A DNA stretch of 64,000 nucleotides from Scheffersomyces stipitis CBS 6054. Taxonomy: Eukaryota > Ascomycota > Pichiomycetes > Serinales > Debaryomycetaceae. The stretch covers positions 62,001-126,000 of the forward strand of contig NC_009068.1 in NCBI RefSeq assembly GCF_000209165.1. Direction: 5' to 3'. The notes under the pieces are model-generated. The model had not been told where the DNA came from and did not search any database. It saw only the letters and a list, made by a program, of their open reading frames with translations. Positions 41,601 to 52,441 of the stretch are shown one piece after another (position 1 is the stretch's first letter; each line of letters begins with the position of its first letter). Position numbers and translations under genes: made by a program.

Positions 41601-44514
41601 GCAATCTCGCCAATGTATCTTCGATTTGCTTGCCTTCCGTGACTGGCAAATTCCATTTCAATGATTCCAAAGTCTGCAAATAAATGCTTAGCTTTTCCCC
41701 ATAGAATCCAATAATTCTTATTAGTGTACTCAAACGTTGCATGTCATCAAGATCATTATAATCCCTGCCGGTAAGGTATGATTCTATGAATTCCAAATTT
41801 TTTTCGAATCCAAATTGTAATAACTCCTTTTTGTCATTAAATGAATAATACAGGAATAGTATAGTCCAAAGGTTTAACTTCATATCCACAGGCGAGGTGT
41901 TCAAGAATTCTTTTATGGGCTCCAATGCTTCCAGATCAACAATGTCATTCTTGACTGGAACAGAATTTCTATGTTGTCTTCCTCTTCTTTTCTCTGTTAT
42001 TAGAATACCCTGGAAAAGATCAATTGCCTCAGTATTGTTCTTATCTGAATCCGAATACAAAATTCTAGAAAAAATCGAAATGACTGAGGTTGTAGTCAAT
42101 TGAGCTCTGATACTTCCAGTATTCAATGGAATAAGGTTCTCATGGTTAGGGTAGTATATGGATATTTTGATTTTCATTTTCTCGATGTATCTCAACAACC
42201 TTTCTAAACTTTCTACTATAAACGAAGTTTCTGCGATAGTAGAATTTTTGCATTTTTCTCTTTGAAATAAACTCCATCTGAATCTACACTCCAAGTGTAA
42301 GTGTAATTTCTTTTGGTAACCGGACTTGCTTTCTCTAAGGAACAAGTCGTTGATATATTCTCCCCATTTCTCTAATTTGTCGTTGATTTTGATTAATTCC
42401 ATGCTTAGGTTATTAGGTCCTGTTTTGGCTGCCTTCAGTGTTTGCTTCTTAACCAAACTTGATATGGCATCTGCTATCTGTGATCTTAGCGTGAGCATAA
42501 CATCTACCAAAATCTCGTGAATTGAAATTGCAAGTGAAAGATTCTCGTAGTAATTGATCTCCTGGTTTGCAATCTTTAGGGTACTTAGTATTATGGATTC
42601 AAATTGTATGACCCATTCTTTCACTCGAGAAATAAGTTTTGGAGACCATGTAGAATCCAAAATTAAGCTGTAGTATTCTGAATTTGATGCTTCCTGTATT
42701 ACACCCAAGAGTCTTCTGAGTATGAAGAGTTTCACGTCCCCGTAGCTGTTATTTCCCTCGTTAATGTTCGTTAAAAGATCTTTGATCCTTTCTTTGACTT
42801 CTATTTCTTCTATTCTTGGAAGTTCAGATTTAGATAATTTGAATTTGGATTTCTTGCCAAAATCATTAAGAACCTCTACTAGCCTTACTTTCTCGTCATC
42901 CGAGGTGTTCTGAGGTCCAGAGGATTCATCGTTGTAGAATAGAGCCCTTGTATAGGATTTGGTATCCCAATCACTGATTACTTCCACAAAATCGTTTACA
43001 TACTGCGGTATTCTCTTTCTGGACGATTCGTTAGCATCCGCAACGTAAACTTTTACGATATCAGACAATACAAACTTTCGTTTGTCCTTGCTGAGTTTCT
43101 GAAGGTAGTGATTTAAATTCTCAAAGAATTTTATAGTTTCGATGAAGTGCAGATGCACGATTTCCAACTCGGGAATTTCTACTGCTGAATCAGACTTAGC
43201 AAGTCTCTTGGAGGATCTATGAATAGCAACATTTTTAAGGGAGTCGTCATCTTGTTTGGGTTTGTCGTTGCCATTTTCCTTCTTTTCTGATTCAGGAGCA
43301 GTAGAATCATCCTGTTTAGATGTATTCTCGTCTATGTTCTCCATAGCGTCGTCGAACACATCTGATTCATCTTCGGAGTCATTTAATATTGGAGGCAAAG
43401 AGAATGTCAACCTCTCAATTGGGTTCTCGGTAAGAAGATATGGCTCTACATATCTCAATTTTGTTCGATTTACTTCTTCTATCTTGTGTTCATCCTGGAT
43501 CAGCTTTAGTTCTCCGTTAATTTTTTCGATTATTGAGAGCCAGCTCAATGTTCCCTCCTTAGCTGAAAGCTTGAGTTGCACTTCTCTTAGCAATTTTGAC
43601 GATCTAATTTGATTCTGGTAATCGGTTTTTATGGGTTCGAGGAATTTTAACTTTTCGTTGATTGCTGCCTTGATATCGCTGCTTTTGGAATCCTGCTGCT
43701 GTGATAGATCGAACTCGTGTAACGATGACTTTAAGTAGTTATACTTCTGGTCGATTCCACTATCTATTGGGATGATTCCCCAAATATCGTCGCTTTCTTC
43801 TTTGGCGCTCATGGAATACTCCACGGTGAAACGGGCGAGTCTGTTGGCATCTATGTAGACAAAGATCTCGTACAAAGTTTCGAGCAACTTCTCGTCGCCT
43901 TCCTGGTAGATCAAGGCTATACATAAGTCATCTAGCATAGTGTAGAAGATCTGTTTGAATCTTTCCTTTTCTTTAGAAGGTTCTATGTCTGTTAATTTCT
44001 TGTCTTCACTGAGGATCAACAGATGGATTACGGCAGTGTCTTCTTGTAAGATGTCATAGTAGAGAAATCCTCGGTTGCGAAAGATCAAGTAGCGCAAGGA
44101 TTTGACATTTGGTGATAAGAAGGTCAATTCGTCAACTACGGTGTTTGCACCCCCATTCTGGATCCCGCGCACAAAGTCTTCTTCCTCAGTATAATGGTAC
44201 TGGATCACATCCAACTTGAACAAGTCTTCATAGATCTTGTAGGCATCGAGAAACCTGCGATTCTTCTGGTGACCAAGTGCCTCTTGGAACATTTTGAAAG
44301 CCTGTTCAACCTGGAGTTCACGTGTATGTTCCTCCTCGAGGTCCTTCTTGGACACAGTGGGGTCCTCTGTCAAGTTTAAAGGAGCAAAGGAAGACTAATG
44401 GTGTTAGTAGTCAGATAGAAAGTTGAAAAATGAAAAACCCAATCATCCATTAATGTCTCTGAGATTTTTCATATGAGTTGTAACGGTATTCGTTACAGGG
44501 ATAGAACTTACCAT
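38692..44514 (-). CDS. HIR3: Hir3, subunit of the HIR histone chaperone complex
   Basis: Large scaffold of the HIR complex (Hir1/Hir2/Hir3/Hpc2), which deposits H3-H4 outside S phase and represses histone genes; the human relative is CABIN1. The main frame (38692-44373) has no ATG near its 5' end. An ATG at 44512-44514 followed at once by GTAAGT, plus a TACTAAC branch site (44403-44409), shows an intron after the start codon. With the acceptor ending at 44365 the protein is about 1891 aa. TPR-like helices open the protein (QAFKMFQEALGHQKNRRFLDAYKIYEDLF). The middle is helical throughout. The C-terminus is disordered, with tandem EPSEPNTVN repeats and a nuclear signal PPPKKRKTD. Assignment rests on N-terminal pattern and size. 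Confidence 0.85.
38889..39065 (-). repeat. 27-bp coding tandem repeat in HIR3
   Basis: About six copies of a 27-bp unit encode EPSEPNTVN repeats in the Hir3 C-terminus. The central three copies are almost identical at DNA level, so recent expansion by slippage or unequal exchange is likely; the outer copies have diverged. Confidence 0.9.
44365..44511 (-). other. Predicted intron directly after the HIR3 start codon
   Basis: Donor GTAAGT begins at 44511, the branch site TACTAAC is at 44403-44409, and there are two possible acceptors: CAG ending at 44367 or GAG ending at 44365. Only the second keeps the ATG in frame with the long coding frame. The first would shift the frame by two. Confidence 0.7.
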
Positions 44515-45319
44515 GGCCAGATTGCTGGTGTATACACAGCGTTTGCGCTAGGAATTGGGTTTTTTGTGAAGAGAAAGTGTTAACAGTGCAGTTATTGTGA
44601 TTTCTTAGTGACAGCCTGAAGATTCGCTATCCTCACTCTGCTAAACGAGACAATCGCGCAGAAATATTCTGTAGGAAATTATGGGGAGAAGTTGCGAAAG
44701 AGTGAAATTCAAGTATAAGTGAACAAAATATCGTAGAAGCAAGGAAAAGACGAAATTGGGATGAATTATAAAATGACGATTATAAAGAAGAACAGAATGC
44801 CCTAAATTGATATATTGTATGGGCCCACGAATGTCTTCATACAGCTACAAAGGTGAGAACAGCGAGAAGAATAGCGAGGCGAAATAGTATGTGGGCAAAG
44901 AATAAGAATGTAACGTAAAAGAACAGGATTATATGAGGAAATTATAAGAGCTGCTTACATGAAGATAAACAATTGGTGTACTTGATCTGTTCTATACATA
45001 CATACTATAATTTCAAAGAGAATTGTTAAAATACTAGAGGACGAAAAGTTAATTGGCTCTAGAGTGTCCCGCAACAATTAGCGAGACGGGAAACAACTTC
45101 ACCTTCAGATTTACCTGCCTCAACAGAAATCGGTAACAAGATCCTACTTGATCTAAGACAATTTCAATAACGACTGTAGTATATAACGCTTCTACCACAT
45201 CTCAGTCTACATTTCAATTTGAATAAATAGTTATTAGGTATTAGTGTATGCTATGTATCTGTAAATGTCTAATGTACAATGTATAATAATGCAAGCAGTG
45301 GCCAACGCCAACAGCGAGA
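44515..45319. other. Intergenic: HIR3 promoter and PQ-loop gene 3' region
   Basis: About 800 bp, with no gene. Purine-rich on the plus strand between 44640 and 44960; no repeats or tRNA boxes seen. Confidence 0.5.
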
Positions 45320-46105
45320 CTATGCAAGTTCTTCCTTGGTGGAAATAACGTCCTGTTCGACGACAACATCATCAGAAGGGTCGCTTTCTGACGGACATTC
45401 CTTTGACTCTTCTTGCAACTTGGCGGCAGCCTTTTCTTCCTTGATGATCCTCTTGCCCATTCTGAAGTACCAGATGGCATGGCTAGTTGCAATTCCGATT
45501 TCCATCGCCAACACGATGGCATACAACACCATGGACATGATGTCGAAAGTGCCTACGATGATACTCAACATCGACAAGAGTGCCCCCATGGAGTCCATGA
45601 ACAAAAACACAAAGTTGATGCCTACAACACGACCTTGACGTTTGGCCAATTCAAAGTATGGAGGCACTAAACCAACGGCCAAAAGTATTGAAGCGATAAT
45701 ACCGATTATCAACAATGGCCAGTGAGTTCCGTGACGATACACAGGGCGCAACCACAAGATGAAACCCACTTCCAAAGCTATGCCAATTATGACAAAACCT
45801 ACGATGTAGATCCACATTCTCCTTCTAGGCAAATTGTATGGAGGGTAGTACAACGTCTGCGCCCAGGAAACAGTACAGAACAATGTGAAAAGTTGCGGCT
45901 GGATTCGTAAAGGAATCGAACCGTCAGATGCAAAGAAGTAAATAGCAAATGGTATCCCACTGGCAGCCCAGAGGAACATCATGAGTGGAGGAAGACCTTC
46001 ACAATTCTTGACTTTGTAGTTTCGGATAATCTGGGGTATCAACTGGATACACCAGAAAATGGTTCCAGCTGTCCCCAACACATTTTCTGCCACGGCGTTA
46101 CCCAT
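45320..46105 (-). CDS. PQ-loop repeat membrane protein
   Basis: A seven-helix membrane protein of the PQ-loop family (cystinosin, Ypq amino-acid exporters and relatives), likely in a vacuolar or other endomembrane. Of 261 aa, about residues 5-215 are hydrophobic segments. The first PQ loop has QLIPQIIRNYK (21-31); the second has LVPPYFELAKRQG (146-158), with Pro-Pro replacing Pro-Gln. The C-terminus (220-261) is cytosolic, charged and acidic. It is shorter than S. cerevisiae Ypq1 to Ypq3 (about 300 aa), and I cannot link it to one of them. Substrate unknown. Confidence 0.82.
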   Translation of the reverse strand: MGNAVAENVLGTAGTIFWCIQLIPQIIRNYKVKNCEGLPPLMMFLWAASGIPFAIYFFASDGSIPLRIQPQLFTLFCTVSWAQTLYYPPYNLPRRRMWIYIVGFVIIGIALEVGFILWLRPVYRHGTHWPLLIIGIIASILLAVGLVPPYFELAKRQGRVVGINFVFLFMDSMGALLSMLSIIVGTFDIMSMVLYAIVLAMEIGIATSHAIWYFRMGKRIIKEEKAAAKLQEESKECPSESDPSDDVVVEQDVISTKEELA

Positions 46106-46635
46106 TGTGTCTTTAGGTATACGTGTAATAAGTAAGGGTAAATTCTACGGTCGACAGTAAGTTGATCTAGCAGTTCTTGAAAAAAAGATTCTGGATATCA
46201 GCCTTATTATATAGAGGTGCTATAAATTTTAGGCGTTTTACACACTCCCCAAACTTTATGCGGGAGGCTAAATTTTTTTCTGAAAATTGCGAAAAGCGCA
46301 ATCCCTACGCAAAACGCTCTTTTTCCTTTCGTTTTAGGAAACTATATCCCCAAGCCCATCCCACTCCCATACTAAATTCTCCTCAAAATACCCTAAAGGC
46401 GTGCTGTAAAGAAAACTTTTTCTTTCACATACCACAGTCCACCGTTGGTTGCAACCGTCTGCTTAGGAGAGGCACGCTCTGGGGTGCCTTTTTGCTTTTG
46501 AATTTCTTTTTATTGTATGTCTTTGCAGTTGAAGAATTTTGACTTTTTGACGTTTGCTAGAAAAATTACCATCAATTTTCACAATTACAATTAGTCTTGT
46601 TATTCCCTATAATGCTAACGAACACTATATCTCAC
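46106..46635. other. Intergenic: PQ-loop gene promoter and RAD4 3' end
   Basis: About 530 bp. A 121-codon plus-strand frame at 46177 starts with TTG and lacks a domain, so it is not called. It contains GGTTGCAACC (46447-46456) followed by a hairpin and T-run (46470-46493), echoing the arrangement near 4220. Confidence 0.5.
46470..46493 (+). other. Hairpin followed by a T-run
   Basis: AGGCAC pairs with GTGCCT across an 8-nt loop and runs into T5. The palindrome GGTTGCAACC lies 13 nt upstream. Same order as at 4218-4260. No transcript demonstrated. Confidence 0.3.
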
Positions 46636-49600
46636 CTACTCTTCATCGCTATACTCGAATCCGAACTCCTGCTCTAGCTTCTTTTCTTGTTCTATTAGTC
46701 TCGATTTCTCCTGTGAACTCATCTCGTCTTCTTGTCTTTGTAATTCATCTGCAGTTGCCTCTTGATTTTGCAGACTTTGCTGTGGATCTGGAACGTCACT
46801 GTAAAAATTCTGCCTTTCCACCGTTGCATTAGTCGCCTCAACATCCTTTCCGACGTCCGGCACGTTGGAATAGGCGCATGTTCGAAGTTCTGGCTGTGGT
46901 TCCCGTTCTTCGGTATAGCCTACACTTTCCCGATCCAGAATATGAGAATTGCGCGCTTCTTCGAGAACTACTGGGGTTGCATTTGCATTTTCAACTGAGG
47001 GACCTAATTGCTCCATTTCGACGTGTTTTCCCGTCTTTACGACAGGAGTCATTGCTTGAGGGGAACTTGTTTGGGAATCATTGTTTTCTTGTGTATCTTC
47101 GCAGTCAGGGTCGTAAATGAGCTCACCATCGTTTCCTAAACGGAACAATTCGTCGGGAATATCCATGTCTGAGTCATGTTCTGACGAGAGTCGTGAGCGG
47201 ATATCTAAGTCTTCTGATTCATGCCGTCTATTATTGCCTATTTCTTCAGTTGTAATTGTAATGTTGCGTGGCTCTTCTTTTGTCTCAATCAAGAAACCTC
47301 CATCAGAACTACTATTTTCGTACTCTTTGGCACCGGCAAGATCGGATTCTTGGTTGGGAATCTGCTCTTCTACAAAGAAACCCCCTCCACTATCAATGTT
47401 ATCAGAATAGTCACTATCTTGAAATTGACTTTCGTTGTATTTGTCATCCTGGTGAGACTCTGAAATTGATTCAGTTTTTGGATGTGGTGATTCGATCCAG
47501 ATCGCATTATCTTCGGAATTATTGTATGGACGTTCCTCTCCATGTTCGGCCATAAGAAAACCTCCTTCTTCTGAAACTTCTTCGTAATCTTCTCCATATT
47601 CGTCGGAGTCATCATTGCCCAATTCAGGTGACGAAGCCGATTCCTCTTCCAGAAATTCAACCTCTGGACTTTCCATTTCTAATTTGTCTATGCGACCGTG
47701 CTTAGCGTTCAATCTCTCCATAATTCTAAGTTTGATAAGGAAATACTTCCAGTTCTTTAAGGTGTTTAATTCCACGTTTTGCCTCTGCTGCTCTGCTTCT
47801 TCTTCTACAAGAGTGTCTAGAACCAAAAATATAGCCTCCTTGTACTGGCTATCAATAACAATTCCTCCCTCACGGGCCGTTGGAATTCTTGTGCTGTTTC
47901 TTTTCTCCTTTTTACCCCCAAAATCAAAGGCAACAATAGCCCTGGCATAATCTATTTCTAAGATCCTAGCTGCTTGTTCTGCCATCTTCATAGTATAGAT
48001 TCCAGAAGTATCTAGTAAATACCCATTCTCTGGAAGCATGCTAGATGTGTAGACATCTATGTTTCCAAAAGCATTCTTCGGTATTAAACCATCTATAATC
48101 GGTGGTGGTATGTATAGCTGAGTTTGAAACTCGGCATATAATCGTCCATCAGCTTCTTCGGTATCTGATCCATCGTTAGAAGGAGTGGTGGCTCTACGCT
48201 GTTTCACTTTAAGTGCCTGGACTCCCATCTTCAAAATTCTACCTCGCATATACCACGCTTTAGCAGACCTTACTAAATATACATGTGACCTTTTGTATAC
48301 GGGTATTACTTCTTCAGAATTCTTCTTGGATCTAGTGGATTTGGCACGGAATACTCCACATTTGCTAGTATCGTCCTTGGGGTAGATAATCTCATTGTGT
48401 TTCAAATGGGTTTCCAACGCGTAGATGGGGTGGTTTTTAAAATCAGCCTTACTGTTAGGCATTCCCTCTGCCAAATCACGATCGTAGAATTCCTTAAGCT
48501 CCAATATGTCTAGTTTATTCAACTTTCTTCTTAATGCAGATGTAGATGCACGTATGACTTTCTCGTACCAATGCTCGTCTTCGTCTGAACGGTAGTGGAT
48601 TTTCTTCTTGACTGTTCTAGCATTATAGTATTGGCTATATCTACGGGTGACATCTCGTACACAGCCGTACTTGTCGAACGCAATAGCATATAGAAGCTGA
48701 TTGCGTGTTTCAGATAATGTAGGTTCGAACTTCGACTTTCTCATCATGGGGGGAACCTCCAAAGTCTCAAGTACAAACGGGTCGATAGCTACCCACTTCC
48801 GTGAATACTTATTCCAAACCTCTGCCCAGAAGATGGGGTAGCTGGGGTCATCAAAGACGGGCCTGATAGTTCTTTCTGCGGAAGTAACTGTGGATTTTGC
48901 GCGTATGCTGGAAAGAAGATTCTGTTTAGCGTCTTTAGAAATAGACAGAATGTTTGCAGAAGATGAACCAGCACCTCCTGTAAGAGTATCAACGTCTATT
49001 GGGGGCAATGCGGCTGTCATGGTGTAGTCAGGTGGCTGTAACGAGAATACTAATCTAGCATTGAGCCCCAAAGAACGCAATAGACAGACAAACCCTTGAG
49101 CCCCGATGTCTTTGGATCCTCGAAAGTTCAGCAATAAATATCGAAATCGATCGAAGGTGACATTTTTTTCAATTCGATTCTGTCGTATTCCAAGTTCGTT
49201 CCAGTTCTTGCGTATCAAACCTTGAGAAGTTACTCTGAATCTGTGACGGTACTGCTTCATGATCTTCTGTAGCCCATCTAAAAATCTACGCGACTTTACC
49301 GTATCTAGCACTTTGTTGTTGACGTTCTGGTGGATAAGTTCCAACGCCAATGGGTTTACAGAGTTCCTCAACCTGTTCCATAACTCGTAGTCATTGCACC
49401 ATTTATTGCGCATAGCACCATGTACAATCATCATAACTATGTAAGCCTGATGTATTTGTCTACGAACCTCTCTTTCTGCCTTAGGAATGAACTCGAACTT
49501 ACGTCTGGCTGTCTTTTTCGCGTGTTCGGCCGTCTCAAGAGCAATGGTGAACGTGTCATTCTCTGCTGTAGTATCGCCAGGTTCTAGATACGTTTTTGCA

Positions 49601-49899
49601 TCCGGTTGGTTCAAATCCACATCTTCAAAATCGTCCTCATCCTCGGAAGAAACTTTTCCAGCCATATCTAGATCGACATCTTCAAAGCCCTCGGAGTCAG
49701 ATTCTTCTTGTTCTCCTTGATTATTTCTTTCTTTGTCATTCGTGTCACTCTCTGAAGAAATCGAAACTACATCTACATTATCAGGAATTGCCCGATTTCT
49801 AGCTAACTTTCGCCGTTTTCTTTTTCCTGTCTCGCCGGTTGCCCCCAGCTTCTGCTGGTGAAGCATCTGTCTATATGGAAGTGCTGGAAGATCCGACAT
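46636..49899 (-). CDS. RAD4: Rad4 (XPC) nucleotide-excision repair damage sensor
   Basis: With Rad23 it recognises helix-distorting lesions and recruits TFIIH. I take the ATG at 49899 because the longer frame opens with TTG; this gives 1087 aa. A charged N-terminus with KRKRRKL and acidic runs comes first. The transglutaminase-fold domain follows: DIGAQGFVCLLRSLGLNARLVF (about 260-282) and PIFWAEVWNKYSRKWVAIDPF (about 352-373). Three beta-hairpin domains come next (about 480-670), the last containing DIDYARAIVAFDFGG-type sequence. The acidic C-terminal tail (about 740-1087) is long compared with the 754-aa S. cerevisiae protein and holds three GG-F motifs (see findings). Confidence 0.93.
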   Translation of the reverse strand: MSDLPALPYRQMLHQQKLGATGETGKRKRRKLARNRAIPDNVDVVSISSESDTNDKERNNQGEQEESDSEGFEDVDLDMAGKVSSEDEDDFEDVDLNQPDAKTYLEPGDTTAENDTFTIALETAEHAKKTARRKFEFIPKAEREVRRQIHQAYIVMMIVHGAMRNKWCNDYELWNRLRNSVNPLALELIHQNVNNKVLDTVKSRRFLDGLQKIMKQYRHRFRVTSQGLIRKNWNELGIRQNRIEKNVTFDRFRYLLLNFRGSKDIGAQGFVCLLRSLGLNARLVFSLQPPDYTMTAALPPIDVDTLTGGAGSSSANILSISKDAKQNLLSSIRAKSTVTSAERTIRPVFDDPSYPIFWAEVWNKYSRKWVAIDPFVLETLEVPPMMRKSKFEPTLSETRNQLLYAIAFDKYGCVRDVTRRYSQYYNARTVKKKIHYRSDEDEHWYEKVIRASTSALRRKLNKLDILELKEFYDRDLAEGMPNSKADFKNHPIYALETHLKHNEIIYPKDDTSKCGVFRAKSTRSKKNSEEVIPVYKRSHVYLVRSAKAWYMRGRILKMGVQALKVKQRRATTPSNDGSDTEEADGRLYAEFQTQLYIPPPIIDGLIPKNAFGNIDVYTSSMLPENGYLLDTSGIYTMKMAEQAARILEIDYARAIVAFDFGGKKEKRNSTRIPTAREGGIVIDSQYKEAIFLVLDTLVEEEAEQQRQNVELNTLKNWKYFLIKLRIMERLNAKHGRIDKLEMESPEVEFLEEESASSPELGNDDSDEYGEDYEEVSEEGGFLMAEHGEERPYNNSEDNAIWIESPHPKTESISESHQDDKYNESQFQDSDYSDNIDSGGGFFVEEQIPNQESDLAGAKEYENSSSDGGFLIETKEEPRNITITTEEIGNNRRHESEDLDIRSRLSSEHDSDMDIPDELFRLGNDGELIYDPDCEDTQENNDSQTSSPQAMTPVVKTGKHVEMEQLGPSVENANATPVVLEEARNSHILDRESVGYTEEREPQPELRTCAYSNVPDVGKDVEATNATVERQNFYSDVPDPQQSLQNQEATADELQRQEDEMSSQEKSRLIEQEKKLEQEFGFEYSDEE

Positions 49900-50170
49900 T
49901 GGCCAGGATACCCATACCTGAGATTGATACAAAAGAATAATTGCAAATTGATTGTAATCAATTTTTTCGCGACCATATATTTTTATGTTTCCTTAACTAT
50001 GGATATCAGAATTGAAAATTTCAATTTTTTTAACATACTTAAAATAGTAGAAGGCAGTATTTTCTTCATTTTCTTCAACACACTAACAAAGTAATAACAT
50101 ACATACCTACAATAGTCTCCTGGAGATGTCTATTCTTCTTCACATACATATATGAGACTTCAATATCAGC

Positions 50171-52441
50171 ATGCTAACGATATCCCGCTTTTTCAGGCGA
50201 CGTCATCGTTCTCTACATATAAATTTATTCTACCATACCAATTCTCCACACAATACTGTCTTTGACACCTTTGTCAATCACAAGGCACTCGATAAAGTCC
50301 ATAGAGCCTTCTTCAAGTCTCTCCAGAGAGAGCAGACCAAATACGGTAAAAAACACATCGTTATCGAACCATCTATACGACATCTTCTTGTTTTACTCCA
50401 GAATGAAAAGTTTGAGAGTAACCATACTTCACAATTGCAATCGAAACTTCCACTACAACTAAAAACCAGACGGCTCTTGGAACCGGTTGTATTCCATATC
50501 ATCCTTTCTTTGTATTATATCTCGAAAAAGCCGTCTTTGGATAGCAAGTACATTCAGTCTCAGTCTCAAGCACAATGTCATTATCTTTCTCAGATAATCA
50601 CTAGAATTGACAAGAAGTATAAGAAAATCTTGGAAAACATAGATTGTCGAGATGCTCTCTATCTTGTTGAGAACTTTGGTAACGAAATTACTGAGAGTGA
50701 AACCTCGGAATCGCTCAAAATGGCTCTTTCTTGTTTCAACAGGTTATCCAATAGCAAATACAACGTAGAAAACGACTTGCTACCTTGGATTAGGTCGCTC
50801 ATAGCTCCAAGCATAACATCGAGCTGTAGTTCCTTGTCCAATCTTACAGATATTCCTCCTTTTGTCTTAGGGGATATTCTCTTGAGAACTCCAATGTCCA
50901 AAGAAGAGCTACATCTACAATTAGACATCTGGAACGAGTATATGCGACCCATATCTATGGCATATCTCGAGAAGCAAAGTTTCTTGAAAACATGTATAAA
51001 CAACCTTGTCTTCTACTGCATTCATTATGATCCCTCAACTTTGTTTGAGTTGCTTAAGTCAACTTACTCTTTCTATACGAGTCCTAAATTGGGCTTCAAG
51101 GTTTCTGTCACCAATAACGACTTTTTAAATGAACTCATTTGGCTGATGGCATACACTTCTCTAAGTGGAAATTCTTCCGCAGCATCTAGCATCATTTCTT
51201 CACAAGAGTATTTGGTTAATGTCCTTTCCAATTCTGGAACCAATGAAGACGAAATCTCCCTTAGACTCAATCTCCGTTCGTTCATGGGAATAGTTTTGGC
51301 CATAAACAAGAAGTCAGCCGATAAAGGAAGACAATTGTTTGAGTTTGCTGAAAAGAAGTACTTCAGTGGACAGCGTGAAATAAGCTCGAAAGACATGGCT
51401 TCCTACAACATAGTCAAGATATATCTTTCCAAAACACCTGAAGAGCTTCTTCACCATTTCAACAATGCAGCTGTAGATTTTTTCCATTCGTCAGGGTTGT
51501 GGCTCAGTTTCGTGTCGAAGTTGAATCAGTTCAACTTGTTGACATCGACAAGATCGAAGAAGATAATGAAAGAATTGGTCAATAATGCCGAGAAGATTAT
51601 TATCACTAAGGATATTGTATCCATTCTATTTACGCCTATCCATTCGCTCAAAACTTTTGATGAGCTTATGACCATTATGATGGCACACAGTAACGAAATG
51701 GTATTATACCACACTAATATACTCTTGCCTAGGTATATCTCCTTGTTATACTCTGGTAATGATAGTGATGAATGGGTACAAAGAAAGTATCCGTGGGACA
51801 GGGACATCCTAGATAATTCAGGAAAGCCATTCAAAGGCTTCAATAGTCCTGTTGAATATGCTAGACACTTGTATGGAACCTGTTTCCAGAAGAAATCGGC
51901 CAGAATAGTGGGTGTCATGTTGGAAGGAGAAGCCGAAATCGAACCAGCCAACGTATACGAAACCTACAAGAGAGAGCTCCGCGATAATGGAGATCTTGTT
52001 CCGAATAACTCATGTTTGCTAGCCTTGATAAAAGCAGCAGTTCAATCACCACCAGGTGGTCCCTACCTTTTCTGGGGGGACTTGTATGCTACCCAAGTTG
52101 TCATTCATGAGTTCAAAAGTAACGTTCAACAGGACGTTTCAGACACCAACTATAAGGTATATCCGAATGACAAACTCTGGAGAAAATATATCCAGATGCT
52201 AGCCAAGTTCGAATATATTCTGGAGTTGTCTGACATCATCAAGTGGTGGGAAAAGTTGAAGTTCGTGCCGCAACAGAAGACACTTTACGAGCTTTTGGTA
52301 GCTCTTCCAGAGCAATATGCCAACAGATATATCATACATTTCACGACTCTAAGAGAGTCTAGCCACGAAGAAACTGAGGGCTGCTCTTCGTGGCCCTGGC
52401 CCACATTACTGGAACTCCAGAACTATAGGAACTCCAATTAA
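50171..52441 (+). CDS. Predicted mitochondrial protein, 756 aa, unrecognised
   Basis: Function not recognised. The N-terminus MLTISRFFRRRHRSLHINLFY is rich in Arg/His/Leu/Phe without acidic residues, a typical matrix-targeting sequence. The rest is alpha-helical with no membrane segment and no catalytic motif I can see. Size, helical repeats and very low family visibility recall fast-evolving mitochondrial RNA or translation factors (PPR-like proteins such as Rmd9 or Aep-type activators), but this is an inference. The 271-bp space to RAD4 is a shared divergent promoter. Codon use resembles neighbouring genes. Confidence 0.75.
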   Translation: MLTISRFFRRRHRSLHINLFYHTNSPHNTVFDTFVNHKALDKVHRAFFKSLQREQTKYGKKHIVIEPSIRHLLVLLQNEKFESNHTSQLQSKLPLQLKTRRLLEPVVFHIILSLYYISKKPSLDSKYIQSQSQAQCHYLSQIITRIDKKYKKILENIDCRDALYLVENFGNEITESETSESLKMALSCFNRLSNSKYNVENDLLPWIRSLIAPSITSSCSSLSNLTDIPPFVLGDILLRTPMSKEELHLQLDIWNEYMRPISMAYLEKQSFLKTCINNLVFYCIHYDPSTLFELLKSTYSFYTSPKLGFKVSVTNNDFLNELIWLMAYTSLSGNSSAASSIISSQEYLVNVLSNSGTNEDEISLRLNLRSFMGIVLAINKKSADKGRQLFEFAEKKYFSGQREISSKDMASYNIVKIYLSKTPEELLHHFNNAAVDFFHSSGLWLSFVSKLNQFNLLTSTRSKKIMKELVNNAEKIIITKDIVSILFTPIHSLKTFDELMTIMMAHSNEMVLYHTNILLPRYISLLYSGNDSDEWVQRKYPWDRDILDNSGKPFKGFNSPVEYARHLYGTCFQKKSARIVGVMLEGEAEIEPANVYETYKRELRDNGDLVPNNSCLLALIKAAVQSPPGGPYLFWGDLYATQVVIHEFKSNVQQDVSDTNYKVYPNDKLWRKYIQMLAKFEYILELSDIIKWWEKLKFVPQQKTLYELLVALPEQYANRYIIHFTTLRESSHEETEGCSSWPWPTLLELQNYRNSN

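Noticed and set aside
44365..44373. TTG at 44373 as the real HIR3 start
   Set aside because: An ATG plus donor and branch site just upstream explain the missing start codon better.
46177..46542. 121-codon plus-strand frame upstream of the PQ-loop gene
   Set aside because: TTG start, no domain, lies in a promoter.
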